DNA of 64,000 nt from Pseudoroseicyclus aestuarii (GTDB lineage Bacteria > Pseudomonadota > Alphaproteobacteria > Rhodobacterales > Rhodobacteraceae): the NCBI RefSeq assembly GCF_003217255.1, contig NZ_QJTE01000002.1, positions 186,001 through 250,000 on the forward strand, written 5' to 3'. Positions 28,484 through 37,936 of the stretch are shown here, one piece after another; within the stretch, counting starts at the first letter, position 1; each line of letters starts with the position of its first letter. The notes beneath the pieces are model-generated. The model saw only the letters and a program-made list of their open reading frames with translations, did no database searches and was not told where the DNA came from. The position numbers and the translations under genes were made by a program.

Positions 28484-28512
28484 AAAAAAGGGCGGCCCAG
28501 AGGGCCGCCCTT
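28484..28512 (-). terminator. Intrinsic terminator of the rimP-nusA-ylxR-infB operon
   Basis: An 11-bp perfect stem (28488-28498 with 28502-28512, loop AGA) is followed on the minus strand by a T-run (complement of 28484-28489). It lies just after the infB stop. Confidence 0.9.
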
Positions 28513-28534
28513 GTCACTCTCGAAGATCAGCGGA

Positions 28535-31057
28535 TCAAAGCGACCGCTTGACCGTCTCGCGCTCGAAGATCTCGATCACGTCGCCGACCTTGACGTCCTC
28601 GTAGCGCTCGAAGGCCATGCCGCACTCGGTGCCGGACTGCACCTCGTTGACCTGGTCCTTGAACCGCTGAAGCGTCTTCAGCGTGCCCTCGTGGATCACC
28701 ACGTTGTCGCGCAGCAGGCGGACACCGGCAGAGCGGCGCGCCACGCCTTCGGTCACGAGGCAGCCGGCGACGTTGCCGACGTTCGACACCTTGAAGACCT
28801 CGCGGATTTCCGCGTAGCCGATGAAGTGCTCGCGCACCTCGTCGGACAGCAGACCCGAGGCAGCCGCCTTGATGTCGTCCACGAGGTCGTAGATCACGCT
28901 GTAGTAGCGGATTTCCACGCCCTTCTGGTGCGCCGACTGCCGCGCCGGGGCATTGGCCCGGACGTTGAAGCCTAGGACCGGCGCCTTCGACGCCTCGGCC
29001 AGGCCGACATCGGATTCGGTGATCGCGCCGACACCGTAGTGCAGCACCCGCACGCGGACCTCGTCGTTGCCGACCTTCTCCAGCGCCTGGACGATGGCCT
29101 CGGCAGACCCCTGCACGTCGGCCTTCATCACGATCGGCAGCTCCGACACGTTCTCGTCAGCCTTGGCCTTGGCCATCAGCTGTTCGAGAGAGGTGGCGGC
29201 ACCGGCGGCGGCACGCTTTTCCTTGGCGGCATTGGCACGGTATTCCGCGATCTCGCGGGCCTGCGCCTCGGTGGAGACGACGTTCAACACGTCTCCCGCA
29301 CCGGGCGTGCCGTCGAGGCCGAGAACCTCGACCGGAACCGAAGGACCGGCTTCCTCGACGCGCTCGCCCTTGTCATTGATGAGCGCGCGCACCTTGCCCC
29401 ACTGCTCGCCGACGACGAAGATGTCGCCGCGCCGCAGGGTGCCGTTCTGCACGAGGACGGTCGCGACCGGGCCGCGGCCCACGTCGAGCTGCGCCTCGAT
29501 CACCGCGGCCTGGGCCGAGCGGTTCGGGTTCGCCTTGAGCTCAAGCACTTCGGACTGAAGCGCGATCGCCTCGAGCAGCTCGTCGAGGCCCTTGCCGGTG
29601 GTGGCAGAGACTTCGACGTCCTGCACGTCGCCGGACATCTTCTCGACGATGACCTCGTGCTGCAGCAGCGAGGTGCGGACCTTGCCCGGGTTCGCCTCGT
29701 GCTTGTCGACCTTGTTGATCGCGACGATCATCGGAACGCCGGCCGCCTTGGCATGGTCGATCGCTTCGATGGTCTGCGGCATCACGGCGTCATCCGCCGC
29801 GACAACCAGAACCACGATATCCGTCACCTGCGCGCCACGGGCCCGCATGGAGGTGAAGGCCGCGTGACCCGGCGTGTCGAGGAAGGTCAGCATCTTGCCC
29901 GTGGAGCTATCCTGCACCTGATAGGCGCCGATATGCTGGGTGATGCCGCCGGCCTCGCCGGAGACGACCTTTGCCTTGCGGATCGCGTCGAGAAGCGAAG
30001 TCTTGCCGTGGTCGACGTGGCCCATCACGGTGATGATCGGCGCGCGATCCAGCAGATCCTCGGCCTTGTCCTCGGTCTGCTCGATAACCTGCTCCACGTC
30101 TGCGTCGGAGACGCGCTGCACGCGGTGACCGAATTCGTCGATCACCAGCTCGGCGGTATCGGCGTCGATCGACTGGTTCTGCGTCGCCATGATGCCCATG
30201 TTCATCAGCGATTTCACCACGTCGGCCACGCGCTCGGCCATACGGTTGGCCAGCTCGCCCACCGTGATCGCCTCGGGCAGCTGAACGTCGCGCACGACCT
30301 TCTCGCGCTGGACGGGGCCGCCCATCGCCTTCTGCCGCGCCCGCTCCTGCTTGCGGCGCATCTGCGCCATAGAGCGCTGGCGGCCACCCTCGTTACCCGA
30401 GAGCGCCTGGTTCAGCGTCAGCTTGCCGGAGCGGCGGCTGTCGTCGCTCTTGCCGGGCTTGGCGGTCTTTGTCTTGTCGCCGCGGGTATCGCCGCGGTCG
30501 CGGTCGGGCTTGCGCGCCGTGCCTGCGGGGCGGGGTCCGCCGGCGCTGGCATCGGCAACAGCCTCGGCCGAGGGCTTGGAGGTCGTGGCAGCGGGGGCGT
30601 TGGCCCGGCGCTTTTCCTCTTCGGCTTCGCGCTTCTTGCGCTCTTCCTCTTCGGCCTTGGCCTTGAGCGCCTCTTCGCGTTCGCGATCCTCGCGCTCCTT
30701 GGCCTCGATCTCGGCCCGGCGCCGCTCGCGCTCTTCGGCGCGTGCCTGCTCCTCGGCCTCGCGCTTGGCCGTCTCTTCGGCCTCGCGCGACCGGGCCATG
30801 GCGAGCGCTTTCATCCGGCGCTCGAGCTCGGCCTCGGAGATGCCTGCGGGACGCTTCGACGGATCGCCTTTGACAGCGGCGCCGCCAGCCCCGCCCTGTG
30901 CCGTCTGGGCACCGGGCTTGGCGACAACGCGCTTGCGCTTCGTCTCCACGACAACGTTCTTCGTGCGCCCATGGCTGAAGCTTTGCTTCACGTTTCCGGG
31001 ACGCGAGCCGGAGCCGCGCAGACCAAGGGGTTTCTTGCCGTCCGTCGTATCGTTCAT
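28535..31057 (-). CDS. infB: Translation initiation factor IF-2
   Basis: GTPase of 840 aa that places initiator tRNA on the ribosome. The N-terminal region includes a long Glu/Arg/Lys/Ala-rich coiled segment (about 80-160) and an IF2_N-type domain (about 255-305, [23 protein letters not shown]). The GTP domain starts [19 protein letters not shown] (about 340-358), with DTPGH and NKVDK following. Domains II, III and the fMet-tRNA-binding IV end the protein. It is the last gene of the nusA operon and ends before a strong terminator. Confidence 0.98.
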   Translation of the reverse strand: MNDTTDGKKPLGLRGSGSRPGNVKQSFSHGRTKNVVVETKRKRVVAKPGAQTAQGGAGGAAVKGDPSKRPAGISEAELERRMKALAMARSREAEETAKREAEEQARAEERERRRAEIEAKEREDREREEALKAKAEEEERKKREAEEEKRRANAPAATTSKPSAEAVADASAGGPRPAGTARKPDRDRGDTRGDKTKTAKPGKSDDSRRSGKLTLNQALSGNEGGRQRSMAQMRRKQERARQKAMGGPVQREKVVRDVQLPEAITVGELANRMAERVADVVKSLMNMGIMATQNQSIDADTAELVIDEFGHRVQRVSDADVEQVIEQTEDKAEDLLDRAPIITVMGHVDHGKTSLLDAIRKAKVVSGEAGGITQHIGAYQVQDSSTGKMLTFLDTPGHAAFTSMRARGAQVTDIVVLVVAADDAVMPQTIEAIDHAKAAGVPMIVAINKVDKHEANPGKVRTSLLQHEVIVEKMSGDVQDVEVSATTGKGLDELLEAIALQSEVLELKANPNRSAQAAVIEAQLDVGRGPVATVLVQNGTLRRGDIFVVGEQWGKVRALINDKGERVEEAGPSVPVEVLGLDGTPGAGDVLNVVSTEAQAREIAEYRANAAKEKRAAAGAATSLEQLMAKAKADENVSELPIVMKADVQGSAEAIVQALEKVGNDEVRVRVLHYGVGAITESDVGLAEASKAPVLGFNVRANAPARQSAHQKGVEIRYYSVIYDLVDDIKAAASGLLSDEVREHFIGYAEIREVFKVSNVGNVAGCLVTEGVARRSAGVRLLRDNVVIHEGTLKTLQRFKDQVNEVQSGTECGMAFERYEDVKVGDVIEIFERETVKRSL

Positions 31058-31066
31058 CTAGCTTAC

Positions 31067-31684
31067 TTATCCTTCCCGGCGATCCGTACGATCACCGTTC
31101 CCCACTCGCAAGCCGCGCAGCTTTGCGGCTTCGTCTACAACACGGTCACTGAGTCCGCCTGATGCGAGCGCGCCATGTATCACACTTTGCCGTCCGAATG
31201 CCAAACCCAATTCCTGTTGACTCAGGCAATCGAAGTAGCGCGCACCCGTCGGCGTCCAAAGCTTGGTCTTGCCGCGTACCGAACCATCGCTCGCCTGCAG
31301 CAGCACCCTGACATTTTCAGCCGCAAGCGCGGCCTTGACCTTCTCGAAGCCGCAGACCGCGAGCCCCGCCTTTCGCGCCAGGGCGATCAGCTCGACCAGG
31401 CGGCGGGCCAGCTGGCGCTCGACCTCGTCGGTCAGCCCCTCCGGCACCTCGACCTTGTTCTTGGCACCACGCGCGAACTGGCCGCGCGTGGCCTTGTCCA
31501 TGACCTCGCGGTCGGCGGTGACCCACATGCCGCGTCCGGGCAGCTTGCCCAGCACGTCGGGGACCACCCCGCCCTCGGGGCCGACGACGAAACGGATCAG
31601 CCCGTTCTTCGGCTGCGTCTCGCCGGTAACGATGCAGCGCCGCTCGGGCCCGTCCTCGTGTTTCGTCGCTCCGCCCCGCGTCAT
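31067..31684 (-). CDS. YlxR/DUF448 RNA-binding protein fused to an L7Ae-like domain
   Basis: Protein of 205 aa. The N-terminal YlxR (DUF448) domain has the conserved RRCIVTGETQPKNGLIRFV and GKLPGRGMWV (about 15-55). The second half (about 90-180, RRLVELIALARKAGLAVCGFEKVKAAL) resembles the L7Ae/YlxQ RNA-binding fold. In Firmicutes these two activities are separate genes between nusA and infB; here they are fused, as is common in alphaproteobacteria. Its start overlaps the nusA stop by four bases, and it ends 9 bases before infB. Probably a translation or transcription accessory factor. Confidence 0.88.
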   Translation of the reverse strand: MTRGGATKHEDGPERRCIVTGETQPKNGLIRFVVGPEGGVVPDVLGKLPGRGMWVTADREVMDKATRGQFARGAKNKVEVPEGLTDEVERQLARRLVELIALARKAGLAVCGFEKVKAALAAENVRVLLQASDGSVRGKTKLWTPTGARYFDCLSQQELGLAFGRQSVIHGALASGGLSDRVVDEAAKLRGLRVGNGDRTDRREG

Positions 31685-33303
31685 CAGGCCCCTTCGCTTT
31701 CCTCTTCGGCGTCGTCCTCGGCGGTCTCCTCGCCGAGCAGCTCGTCGGGGTCGACCCAGCCCAGCGAAACGCGGGCCGTCATCACCATTTCCTGCGCCTC
31801 TTCGAGGCTCACGTCGAAGGGCTCGAGCACGCCGTCGTCCTTGACCCGCTGACCGTCGACATTGGTCCAGCCGCCGGCAAGTTCCCAGTCGGCGCAGGTT
31901 GCGAAATCCTCGAGCGTCTTGACGTCGTCCTTCGCCAGCGCCTCGACCATCTGGGGCGTCAGGCCGGGGAACGAGATCAGACTGTCCTCGGCACCCAGCT
32001 CCCGCGCCTTGTCCAGCGCGGCCTTGTTCTGGGCTTCGATATGGTCGCGAGCGCGGGCCTGAAGCTCTGCGGCGGTATCGTCGTCGACACCGTCGATCAC
32101 CAGCAGCTCGTCGAGGTCTACATATGCGACCTCGTCGAGATTTGTGAAGCCCTCGGAAACAAGAAGCTGCGCGAAGAATTCGTCGAGATCGAGCGCATCG
32201 ACGAAAAGCTTCGTCCGCTGTTCGAACTCGGCCTGGCGGCGCTTCGATTCCTCTTCCTCGGTCATGATGTCGATGTCGAGACCGGTCAGCTGGCTTGCCA
32301 GACGCACGTTCTGACCGCGACGGCCGATGGCGAGGGACAGCTGCTCTTCGGGGACGACGACCTCGATCCGCTCGGCGTCCTCGTCGAAGACCACCTTGCT
32401 GACCTCGGCCGGCTGCAGCGCGTTCACGAGGAAGGTCGGCATGTCCTCGTTCCAGGGGATGATGTCGATCTTCTCGCCCTGAAGCTCGCCCACCACGGCC
32501 TGAACGCGGCTGCCGCGCATGCCGACGCAGGCGCCGACGGGGTCGATGCTGCCGTCATGGCTGATCACGGCGATCTTGGCGCGGCTGCCCGGGTCGCGGG
32601 CCACGGCCTTGATCTCGATGATGCCCTCGTAGATCTCGGGCACTTCCATCTTGAACAGCTCGGCCATGAACTGCGGATCGGTCCGGCTGAGGAAGATCTG
32701 CGGGCCACGAACCTCGCGCCGCACGTCCTTGACGTAGCAGCGGATGCGGTCGTTGGGCCGGTAGGCCTCGCGGCCGATCTTCTCGTTGCGGCGCAGCACG
32801 GCCTCGCCGGCGCCCGGCAGTTCGACCACCAGGTTGCCGTATTCCTCGCGCTTGACCGTCGCGTTGACGATGGTGCCGGCGCGGTCCTTGAATTCCTCGT
32901 ACTGGCGCTCGCGCTCGGCCTCGCGGACGCGCTGCAGGATCACCTGCTTGGCGCTCTGCGCGGCGATGCGGCCCAGCTCCACCGGCGGGACCTCTTCGGA
33001 GTAGGTGTCGCCGACCTGCGGGTTCTCGAGGTAGTCCTTCGCTTGGGCGACGGTCATCTCGGCCTGGTAGTTCTCAAGCTCCTCGTCCGCGACGACGGTG
33101 CGCACGCGGGTGAAGGTCGCGCGACCGGTCTTGCGATCGATGTCCACGCGGATGTCCATCTCGGCGCCGTAGCGCGACTTGGCGGCGCGGGCGAGCGACT
33201 CTTCCATCGCCTCGACCACGAGGCCGGGGTCGATCAGCTTCTCGCGCGCCACGGCCTCTGCGGTCTGCAGCAGCTCGAGCTGGTTGGCGGAGGTGATTGC
33301 CAT
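31684..33303 (-). CDS. nusA: Transcription termination/antitermination factor NusA
   Basis: RNA polymerase-binding elongation factor of 539 aa. The N-terminal RNAP-binding domain (about 1-125), S1 domain (about 130-200), KH1 and KH2 (about 200-345; [18 protein letters not shown] and [16 protein letters not shown] are the KH signatures) and C-terminal acidic helix-hairpin repeats (about 365-500) are all present. It shapes pausing, termination and rRNA antitermination. It lies 6 bases after rimP. In E. coli it represses its own operon by raising termination in the leader, relevant to the hairpin before rimP. Confidence 0.97.
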   Translation of the reverse strand: MAITSANQLELLQTAEAVAREKLIDPGLVVEAMEESLARAAKSRYGAEMDIRVDIDRKTGRATFTRVRTVVADEELENYQAEMTVAQAKDYLENPQVGDTYSEEVPPVELGRIAAQSAKQVILQRVREAERERQYEEFKDRAGTIVNATVKREEYGNLVVELPGAGEAVLRRNEKIGREAYRPNDRIRCYVKDVRREVRGPQIFLSRTDPQFMAELFKMEVPEIYEGIIEIKAVARDPGSRAKIAVISHDGSIDPVGACVGMRGSRVQAVVGELQGEKIDIIPWNEDMPTFLVNALQPAEVSKVVFDEDAERIEVVVPEEQLSLAIGRRGQNVRLASQLTGLDIDIMTEEEESKRRQAEFEQRTKLFVDALDLDEFFAQLLVSEGFTNLDEVAYVDLDELLVIDGVDDDTAAELQARARDHIEAQNKAALDKARELGAEDSLISFPGLTPQMVEALAKDDVKTLEDFATCADWELAGGWTNVDGQRVKDDGVLEPFDVSLEEAQEMVMTARVSLGWVDPDELLGEETAEDDAEEESEGA

Positions 33304-33309
33304 TGGTCC

Positions 33310-33891
33310 TTACTCCTCATCGCCGTCGATGACGGTCTCAACTTCGTCGTACTGGGCCTCGTCGATCTGGCCCGCATCCTTGCGCGTCTTCAGAACCTCG
33401 CGGATCAGCTCGTCCGTGAGCACCAGCTTCGCGTCCGACAGCCAGTCGAACTGCAAGCCGATGGTGACCTCTTCGCCGCTGTCCAGCTCGATCAGCACCT
33501 CGGAGCCCTCGGTGCCGCGCAGCCAGCCCTTGAAGCGGCGGCGGCCGTCGATCAGCTCCGTGGTCTCGATCTTGGCGACATAGCCGTCCCACTGGTCGAA
33601 ATCCTTCAGCCGGGTCAGCGGCCGGTCGATGCCGGGGGAGGACACCTCGAGCGTATAGGCGTCGATGATCGGATCCTCCACGTCCAGAACGGCCGAGATC
33701 GCGGTCGATACGGTGGCGCAATCGTCCACCTCCATCGTGCCGTCGGGCTTCTGGGCCATGACCTGCAGGATCGCGGTCTTGCCGGCCATCAGCCGCACGC
33801 GCACGAGCTCGAAACCCAGATCCTCGATCACGGGCTGGATGATCTCCGCGACGCGGCGGTCCATGGCGGCCTTGGCGACGAGGTCGGACAT
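33310..33891 (-). CDS. rimP: Ribosome maturation factor RimP
   Basis: Protein of 193 aa required for 30S assembly. The family order is visible: an N-terminal alpha/beta domain ([22 protein letters not shown]), the central [21 protein letters not shown], and the hallmark [14 protein letters not shown] (about 80-93), followed by an SH3-like C-terminus. First gene of the rimP-nusA-ylxR-infB operon. The ATG at 33891 has GGAGG six bases upstream, and an intrinsic-terminator-like hairpin lies 18 bases upstream of the start codon. Confidence 0.95.
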   Translation of the reverse strand: MSDLVAKAAMDRRVAEIIQPVIEDLGFELVRVRLMAGKTAILQVMAQKPDGTMEVDDCATVSTAISAVLDVEDPIIDAYTLEVSSPGIDRPLTRLKDFDQWDGYVAKIETTELIDGRRRFKGWLRGTEGSEVLIELDSGEEVTIGLQFDWLSDAKLVLTDELIREVLKTRKDAGQIDEAQYDEVETVIDGDEE

Positions 33892-33907
33892 GCCTTACCT
33901 CCAAATA

Positions 33908-33933
33908 CAAAAAAACGGGCGCGCGGCCCGTTG
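33908..33933 (-). terminator. Candidate transcription attenuator in the rimP-nusA leader
   Basis: On the minus strand, AACGGGC (33932-33926) pairs with GCCCGTT (33920-33914) across a 5-base loop and is followed by an unbroken T-run (complement of 33909-33915). No gene on this strand lies between the hairpin and the divergent MFS gene, so nothing else needs ending here. A terminator between promoter and rimP is the arrangement expected for attenuation, but no alternative antiterminator structure was folded. Confidence 0.65.
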
Positions 33934-34099
33934 ATATTTCCCGGTGGGCGCCGGGGGTGGAGGCCGGCGCGCCGCTGTCGATGGGTCATATAGGCCGCGG
34001 GCCGCGAAGGTGCAAGAGGATCCGCCCCCTCGACACCGGCCATGGGGGGCCTATGCCTGTGCGGTGGCATCCCGGCGCAGCAGGCAAAGGCACGAGAGT

Positions 34100-35500
34100 T
34101 TGATCATCCGCATCCCCGCCCTGCGCCTGACCCCGCTGATCCTCGCCGTCGCGCTCTTCATGGAGCAGATGGATTCGACCGTCATTGCAACCGCCCTGCC
34201 CGCCATCGCCAGCGACATCGGCAGCGATCCCATCGCGCTGAAGCTGGCGCTGACCTCGTATTTCGTGGCGCTGGCGATCTTCATCCCCGCCTCGGGCTGG
34301 ATCGCCGACCGCTTTGGCGCGGTCAACGTCTTCCGCGCGGCGATCGCGGTCTTCATGCTCGGCTCGCTCGCCTGCTCGCTCTCCTATTCGCTCGGCAGCT
34401 TCGTCAGCGCGCGCTTCCTGCAGGGAATCGGCGCGGCGATGATGTCGCCGGTGGGCCGGATGCTGCTGGTCCGCGGCACGCCCAAGGCCGAACTGGTCAA
34501 TGCCATGGCCTGGCTGACGATCCCGGCGCTGATGGGGCCGGTGACCGGGCCGCTGATCGGCGGCTTCCTGACCACCTACCTCTCGTGGCACTGGATCTTC
34601 TGGATCAACATCCCCGTCGGGCTGATCGGCATCGTGCTGGCGACGAAGTACCTGCAGATCCCCGAGGTCGAGGCGCCGGGCCGGCTCGACTTCATCGGCT
34701 TCCTGCTGTCGGGGCTGGCCTGCGCGGGGCTGGTTCTGGGGCTGTCCATCGCCTCGCTTCCGGCGCTGCCGCCGGTGCTGGGGGTGGCGATGGTGGCGGT
34801 GGGCCTCGTCTCGGGGGCGCTCTTCGTGCGGCGCAGCCTGCGGCGCCCGGTGCCGCTGCTGGACCTGCGGCTGCTGTCGCGGCCGATGTTCCGCGATGCC
34901 ACCATCGCCGGCTTCGTCTTTCGCATCGGCCTCGGCGCGATGCCCTTCCTTTTGCCGCTGATGCTGCAGCTCGGCTTCGGGCTGACGCCGTTCCAGTCCG
35001 GCGCGATCACCTTCGTCTCGGCCCTCGGCGCGGTGGTGACCAAGTTCTTCGTCGCCCGCGTCTATGGCCGCTTCGGCCTGCCGCGCACGCTAGGCGTCTG
35101 CGCGCTGATCGCGGGCGCGCTGACGGCGGTGCATGGCCTCTTTACCCCGGAAACGCCCTGGGCGGCGATGATGGCGGTGCTGCTGGCGGCGGGGGTCATG
35201 CGCTCGATGTTCTTCACCGGCAACAACGCCTTTGCCTTCGGCGATATCGACGCGCCCGAGGCCGGTCATGCCAGCGCCCTCACCTCGGTCGGGCAGCAGC
35301 TGTCGATCGCCAGCGGGGTCGCGGTGGCCGGGCTGATCCTCGAATCGTTGCAGGCGCTGACCGGCGAGGGGCTGCAGCTGGTGCATTTCCACATCGCCTT
35401 CGCCATCGTCGGCGCGATCTCGGCGGTGGCGGGGCTGCTGTACCTGCGGCTACCCTCGGACGCGGGGGCCGATCTGGCCGGCAAGGCGCCGGCGCACTAG
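34100..35500 (+). CDS. MFS transporter, DHA2-like drug/proton antiporter family
   Basis: Membrane protein of about 466 aa with 13-14 predicted helices. PLILAVALFMEQMDSTVIATALPAIA opens TM1 with the EmrB/QacA-like motif (LDxTIVNVALP type), and GWIADRFGAVNVFRAA is the loop 2-3 motif A. Probably exports toxic organics; the substrate is unknown. The start is uncertain: TTG at 34100 has an AAAGG ribosome site and places TM1 correctly, while the open frame extends upstream to 33944 without similarity. It is divergent from rimP and convergent with the Hsp70-like gene, whose stop is 4 bases away. Confidence 0.8.
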   Translation: MIIRIPALRLTPLILAVALFMEQMDSTVIATALPAIASDIGSDPIALKLALTSYFVALAIFIPASGWIADRFGAVNVFRAAIAVFMLGSLACSLSYSLGSFVSARFLQGIGAAMMSPVGRMLLVRGTPKAELVNAMAWLTIPALMGPVTGPLIGGFLTTYLSWHWIFWINIPVGLIGIVLATKYLQIPEVEAPGRLDFIGFLLSGLACAGLVLGLSIASLPALPPVLGVAMVAVGLVSGALFVRRSLRRPVPLLDLRLLSRPMFRDATIAGFVFRIGLGAMPFLLPLMLQLGFGLTPFQSGAITFVSALGAVVTKFFVARVYGRFGLPRTLGVCALIAGALTAVHGLFTPETPWAAMMAVLLAAGVMRSMFFTGNNAFAFGDIDAPEAGHASALTSVGQQLSIASGVAVAGLILESLQALTGEGLQLVHFHIAFAIVGAISAVAGLLYLRLPSDAGADLAGKAPAH

Positions 35501-35503
35501 GCC

Positions 35504-36751
35504 TCAGCCGAACTTGCGCCGCGCGTCGAGGGCGAGGCCGGTGCCGACGCTGCCGAAGTTGTCGCCGCTGGTCACCGGCGCATCGGGCAGCACCTGCGCC
35601 ACCCGCCGCTGCAGGATCGGCAGGCTGGAAGAGCCGCCCGTCATGAAGACCGTGCCGATGTCGCCCGGCGTCAGCCCCGCCTGCCCCAGCACCCGGCGGA
35701 TCGCATCCTCGATGCGCGCGGCCAGCGGCTCTACCGCCGTCTCGAAGGCGGCGCGGCTGACGGGGGTATCCTCGGCCTCGGCCGCCTCACCCAGCCGCAG
35801 CATGGCCTGATCCGCGTCGGTCAGCCCGATCTTCGCCGCCTCGACCGCCATGGCGACGGCATGGCCGCGCCGCTCCTCGACGACATGCAGCATCCGCTCG
35901 ACCAGCGCCGGCTCGTCCGCCTCGCGCAGCAGGGCCTTGAGGTCGCGCACGGTGGCGGGGCTGTAGATGCGGTTGATCCTGTGCCAGCTGGCCAGGTCGA
36001 CATAGTAGTGCCGCGGCATCCGCCCGGACCCGCCGCGCACGGCGGTATCCATGCCCAGATGCGGCATCGCCTGCGACAGGCTGAGCAGCCGGTCGAAATC
36101 GGTGCCGCCCACGCGGATGCCGTCGTTGGCGAGGATGTCCTGCACCCGGTCGGTGGCTTTCGCCCGCTGCGGCGAAACGCGGACGATGGAAAAGTCCGAG
36201 GTGCCGCCGCCGATATCGACGATCAGCACAAGCTCCTCGTCCGCGATTCCGGCCTCGTAGCGCAGGGCGGCGGCGATGGGCTCGTACTGGAACGAGACCT
36301 CGGAGAAGCCGGCGTCGCGAGCGATCCGCTCCAGCACGTCCTGCGCCGCCTCGTCGCCGTCGGCATCGTCGTCGACGAAGTGCACCGGGCGGCCCAGCAC
36401 GACGCGGTCCGCCCCGCCGGCAAGGTCGATCTGCCGCTTCAGATGGCCGAAGAACTGCTCGATCAGGTCCGAGAAGGCAAAGCGCCGCCCGCCGATGGAG
36501 GTCGTCTCGTAGATAAGCGAGGAGCCGAGCGTGGATTTCAGTGCGCGCAGCAGGCGCCCTTCTTCTCCGTCGACATAGGCCTGAACGGCGGCGCGCCCGA
36601 AAAGCGGCTGCGGCTCGTCCTCTTCGATGAACATCGCGGAAGGGATCGCGTCGTGGTCCCCTTCGACCGCGATCAGCCCCGCGCCTTCTGCGTCCGCGAC
36701 CCCGACGGTGGAATTGGACGTGCCGAAGTCGATACCGAAATGACGGGTCAT
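35504..36751 (-). CDS. Hsp70-like protein without substrate-binding domain (YegD type)
   Basis: Protein of 415 aa containing only the Hsp70/actin ATPase fold: GIDFGTSNSTVGVA (phosphate 1), IVDIGGGTSDFSIV (phosphate 2) and VFMTGGSSSLPILQ (adenosine). It stops about where DnaK's substrate-binding domain would start and resembles E. coli YegD (about 450 aa), whose role is unclear. A regulatory or specialised chaperone-like ATPase is likely. The ATG at 36751 is the family start. It is on the same strand as the DUF475 gene, 61 bases downstream of it. Confidence 0.88.
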   Translation of the reverse strand: MTRHFGIDFGTSNSTVGVADAEGAGLIAVEGDHDAIPSAMFIEEDEPQPLFGRAAVQAYVDGEEGRLLRALKSTLGSSLIYETTSIGGRRFAFSDLIEQFFGHLKRQIDLAGGADRVVLGRPVHFVDDDADGDEAAQDVLERIARDAGFSEVSFQYEPIAAALRYEAGIADEELVLIVDIGGGTSDFSIVRVSPQRAKATDRVQDILANDGIRVGGTDFDRLLSLSQAMPHLGMDTAVRGGSGRMPRHYYVDLASWHRINRIYSPATVRDLKALLREADEPALVERMLHVVEERRGHAVAMAVEAAKIGLTDADQAMLRLGEAAEAEDTPVSRAAFETAVEPLAARIEDAIRRVLGQAGLTPGDIGTVFMTGGSSSLPILQRRVAQVLPDAPVTSGDNFGSVGTGLALDARRKFG

Positions 36752-36812
36752 GGCGGCGCCTCCCAGATGCGGAAGGCCCCGATTACCGCCGGCGATCCGC
36801 GGCGTAAAGGCG

Positions 36813-37853
36813 TCAGGCCTCGCGCGCGGCGCGCTTGTTGAACCGGAGCGAGGACAGCAGCGACAGCCCGATCATCGTCGCGCCGATCAGCCCGGTGATC
36901 AGCTCGGGGATGTGCCACAGCGTCTGCAGGAACATGATGACCGAGAGCGCGAGGATCGACCAGAAGGCCCCGTGTTCGAGGTAGCGGAACTGCGTCAGCG
37001 TCTGCTTTTCCACCAGCATGATGGTCATCGACCGGACGTACATCGCGCCGATGCCAAGGCCGATGGCGATCAGGAAGAGGTTCTGCGTCAGCGCGAAGGC
37101 GCCGATCACCCCGTCGAAGCTGAAGGAGGCGTCCAGCACCTCGAGATACAGGAACGCGCCCAGACCGCCCGCTGCGGCGCCGCCCTTGACCTCTGCCTCC
37201 GCGTCCAGGACCTGGCCCAGCGCCTCGACCGCCTGAAACACCACGAGGCCGAGCAGAGCGGCGAAAAGGAAGCTCGCGTCATGCCGGTTCGGCAGCGCCA
37301 GCGTGACGAGCAGGATCACGAGGCAGACGAGGCCCGTCGCGATCCCCTGGATCGAGGCGATGGAGCGCAGGCGGCATTCGACGGTGCCGAACCAGTCGAT
37401 GTCCTTCTCCTCGTCGATGAAGAAGCCCAGCGCCACCATCATCAGGAAGGCGCCGCCGAAGGCCGCGATCGACAGATGCGCCTCGTCCATCAGGCGCGCG
37501 TATTCGTCCGGCTGCGACCAGGCGAGGACCACGGCCTGCCATGGCCCGACCTGCGCCGCCACCGCGACGACGGCCAGCGGGAAGACGATGCGCATGCCGA
37601 AGACGGCGATGATGATGCCCCAGGTCAGGAACCTGTGGCGCCAGACCGGCGCCATGGTCTTGAGCTTGTTGGCATTGACGATGGCATTGTCGAAGCTGAG
37701 CGAGATCTCCAGCACCGCAAGGATCGAAGCGACCAGGAAGAAGCCCGCCGCCCCCTGCGCCCCGCCGGTTTGCCAGCCGAGAAACCCCGCAAGGACAAGG
37801 CCGCAAAGGGTGAAGGCGAAAGCCCACCGGAAATAATGCCAGGTCGTCGCCAA
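36813..37853 (-). CDS. DUF475 integral membrane protein (TerC-like)
   Basis: Membrane protein of 346 aa with about nine hydrophobic segments, matching the DUF475 pattern. Two TerC-like repeats carry acidic Asn/Asp motifs within the membrane: LEISLSFDNAIVNA (about 48-61) and LEVLDASFSFDGVIGAF (about 222-238). TerC-type families are linked to metal handling and tellurite resistance, but DUF475 has no proven role. Start TTG at 37853 with GGGAGG seven bases upstream; no ATG is closer. Upstream of and co-oriented with the Hsp70-like gene. Confidence 0.85.
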   Translation of the reverse strand: MATTWHYFRWAFAFTLCGLVLAGFLGWQTGGAQGAAGFFLVASILAVLEISLSFDNAIVNANKLKTMAPVWRHRFLTWGIIIAVFGMRIVFPLAVVAVAAQVGPWQAVVLAWSQPDEYARLMDEAHLSIAAFGGAFLMMVALGFFIDEEKDIDWFGTVECRLRSIASIQGIATGLVCLVILLVTLALPNRHDASFLFAALLGLVVFQAVEALGQVLDAEAEVKGGAAAGGLGAFLYLEVLDASFSFDGVIGAFALTQNLFLIAIGLGIGAMYVRSMTIMLVEKQTLTQFRYLEHGAFWSILALSVIMFLQTLWHIPELITGLIGATMIGLSLLSSLRFNKRAAREA

Positions 37854-37936
37854 GATCGGCCTCCCGCTGCTGCTGCTGCGTCAGGATATGGACATGGCGA
37901 GGGCAAAGGCCAACCCCGTTCGCGGGCGGCGCCCTC

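Noticed and set aside
30580-30820. Repetitive-looking stretch resembling direct repeats
   Set aside because: It encodes the Glu/Lys/Arg/Ala-rich coiled region of IF-2; low-complexity codons, not a DNA repeat or CRISPR array.
29039-31162. A 707-codon open frame on the strand opposite infB
   Set aside because: Shadow of infB: high GC leaves antisense frames open. It lacks a ribosome site and recognisable domains, and is rich in His, Arg and Leu as expected from reverse-complemented codons.
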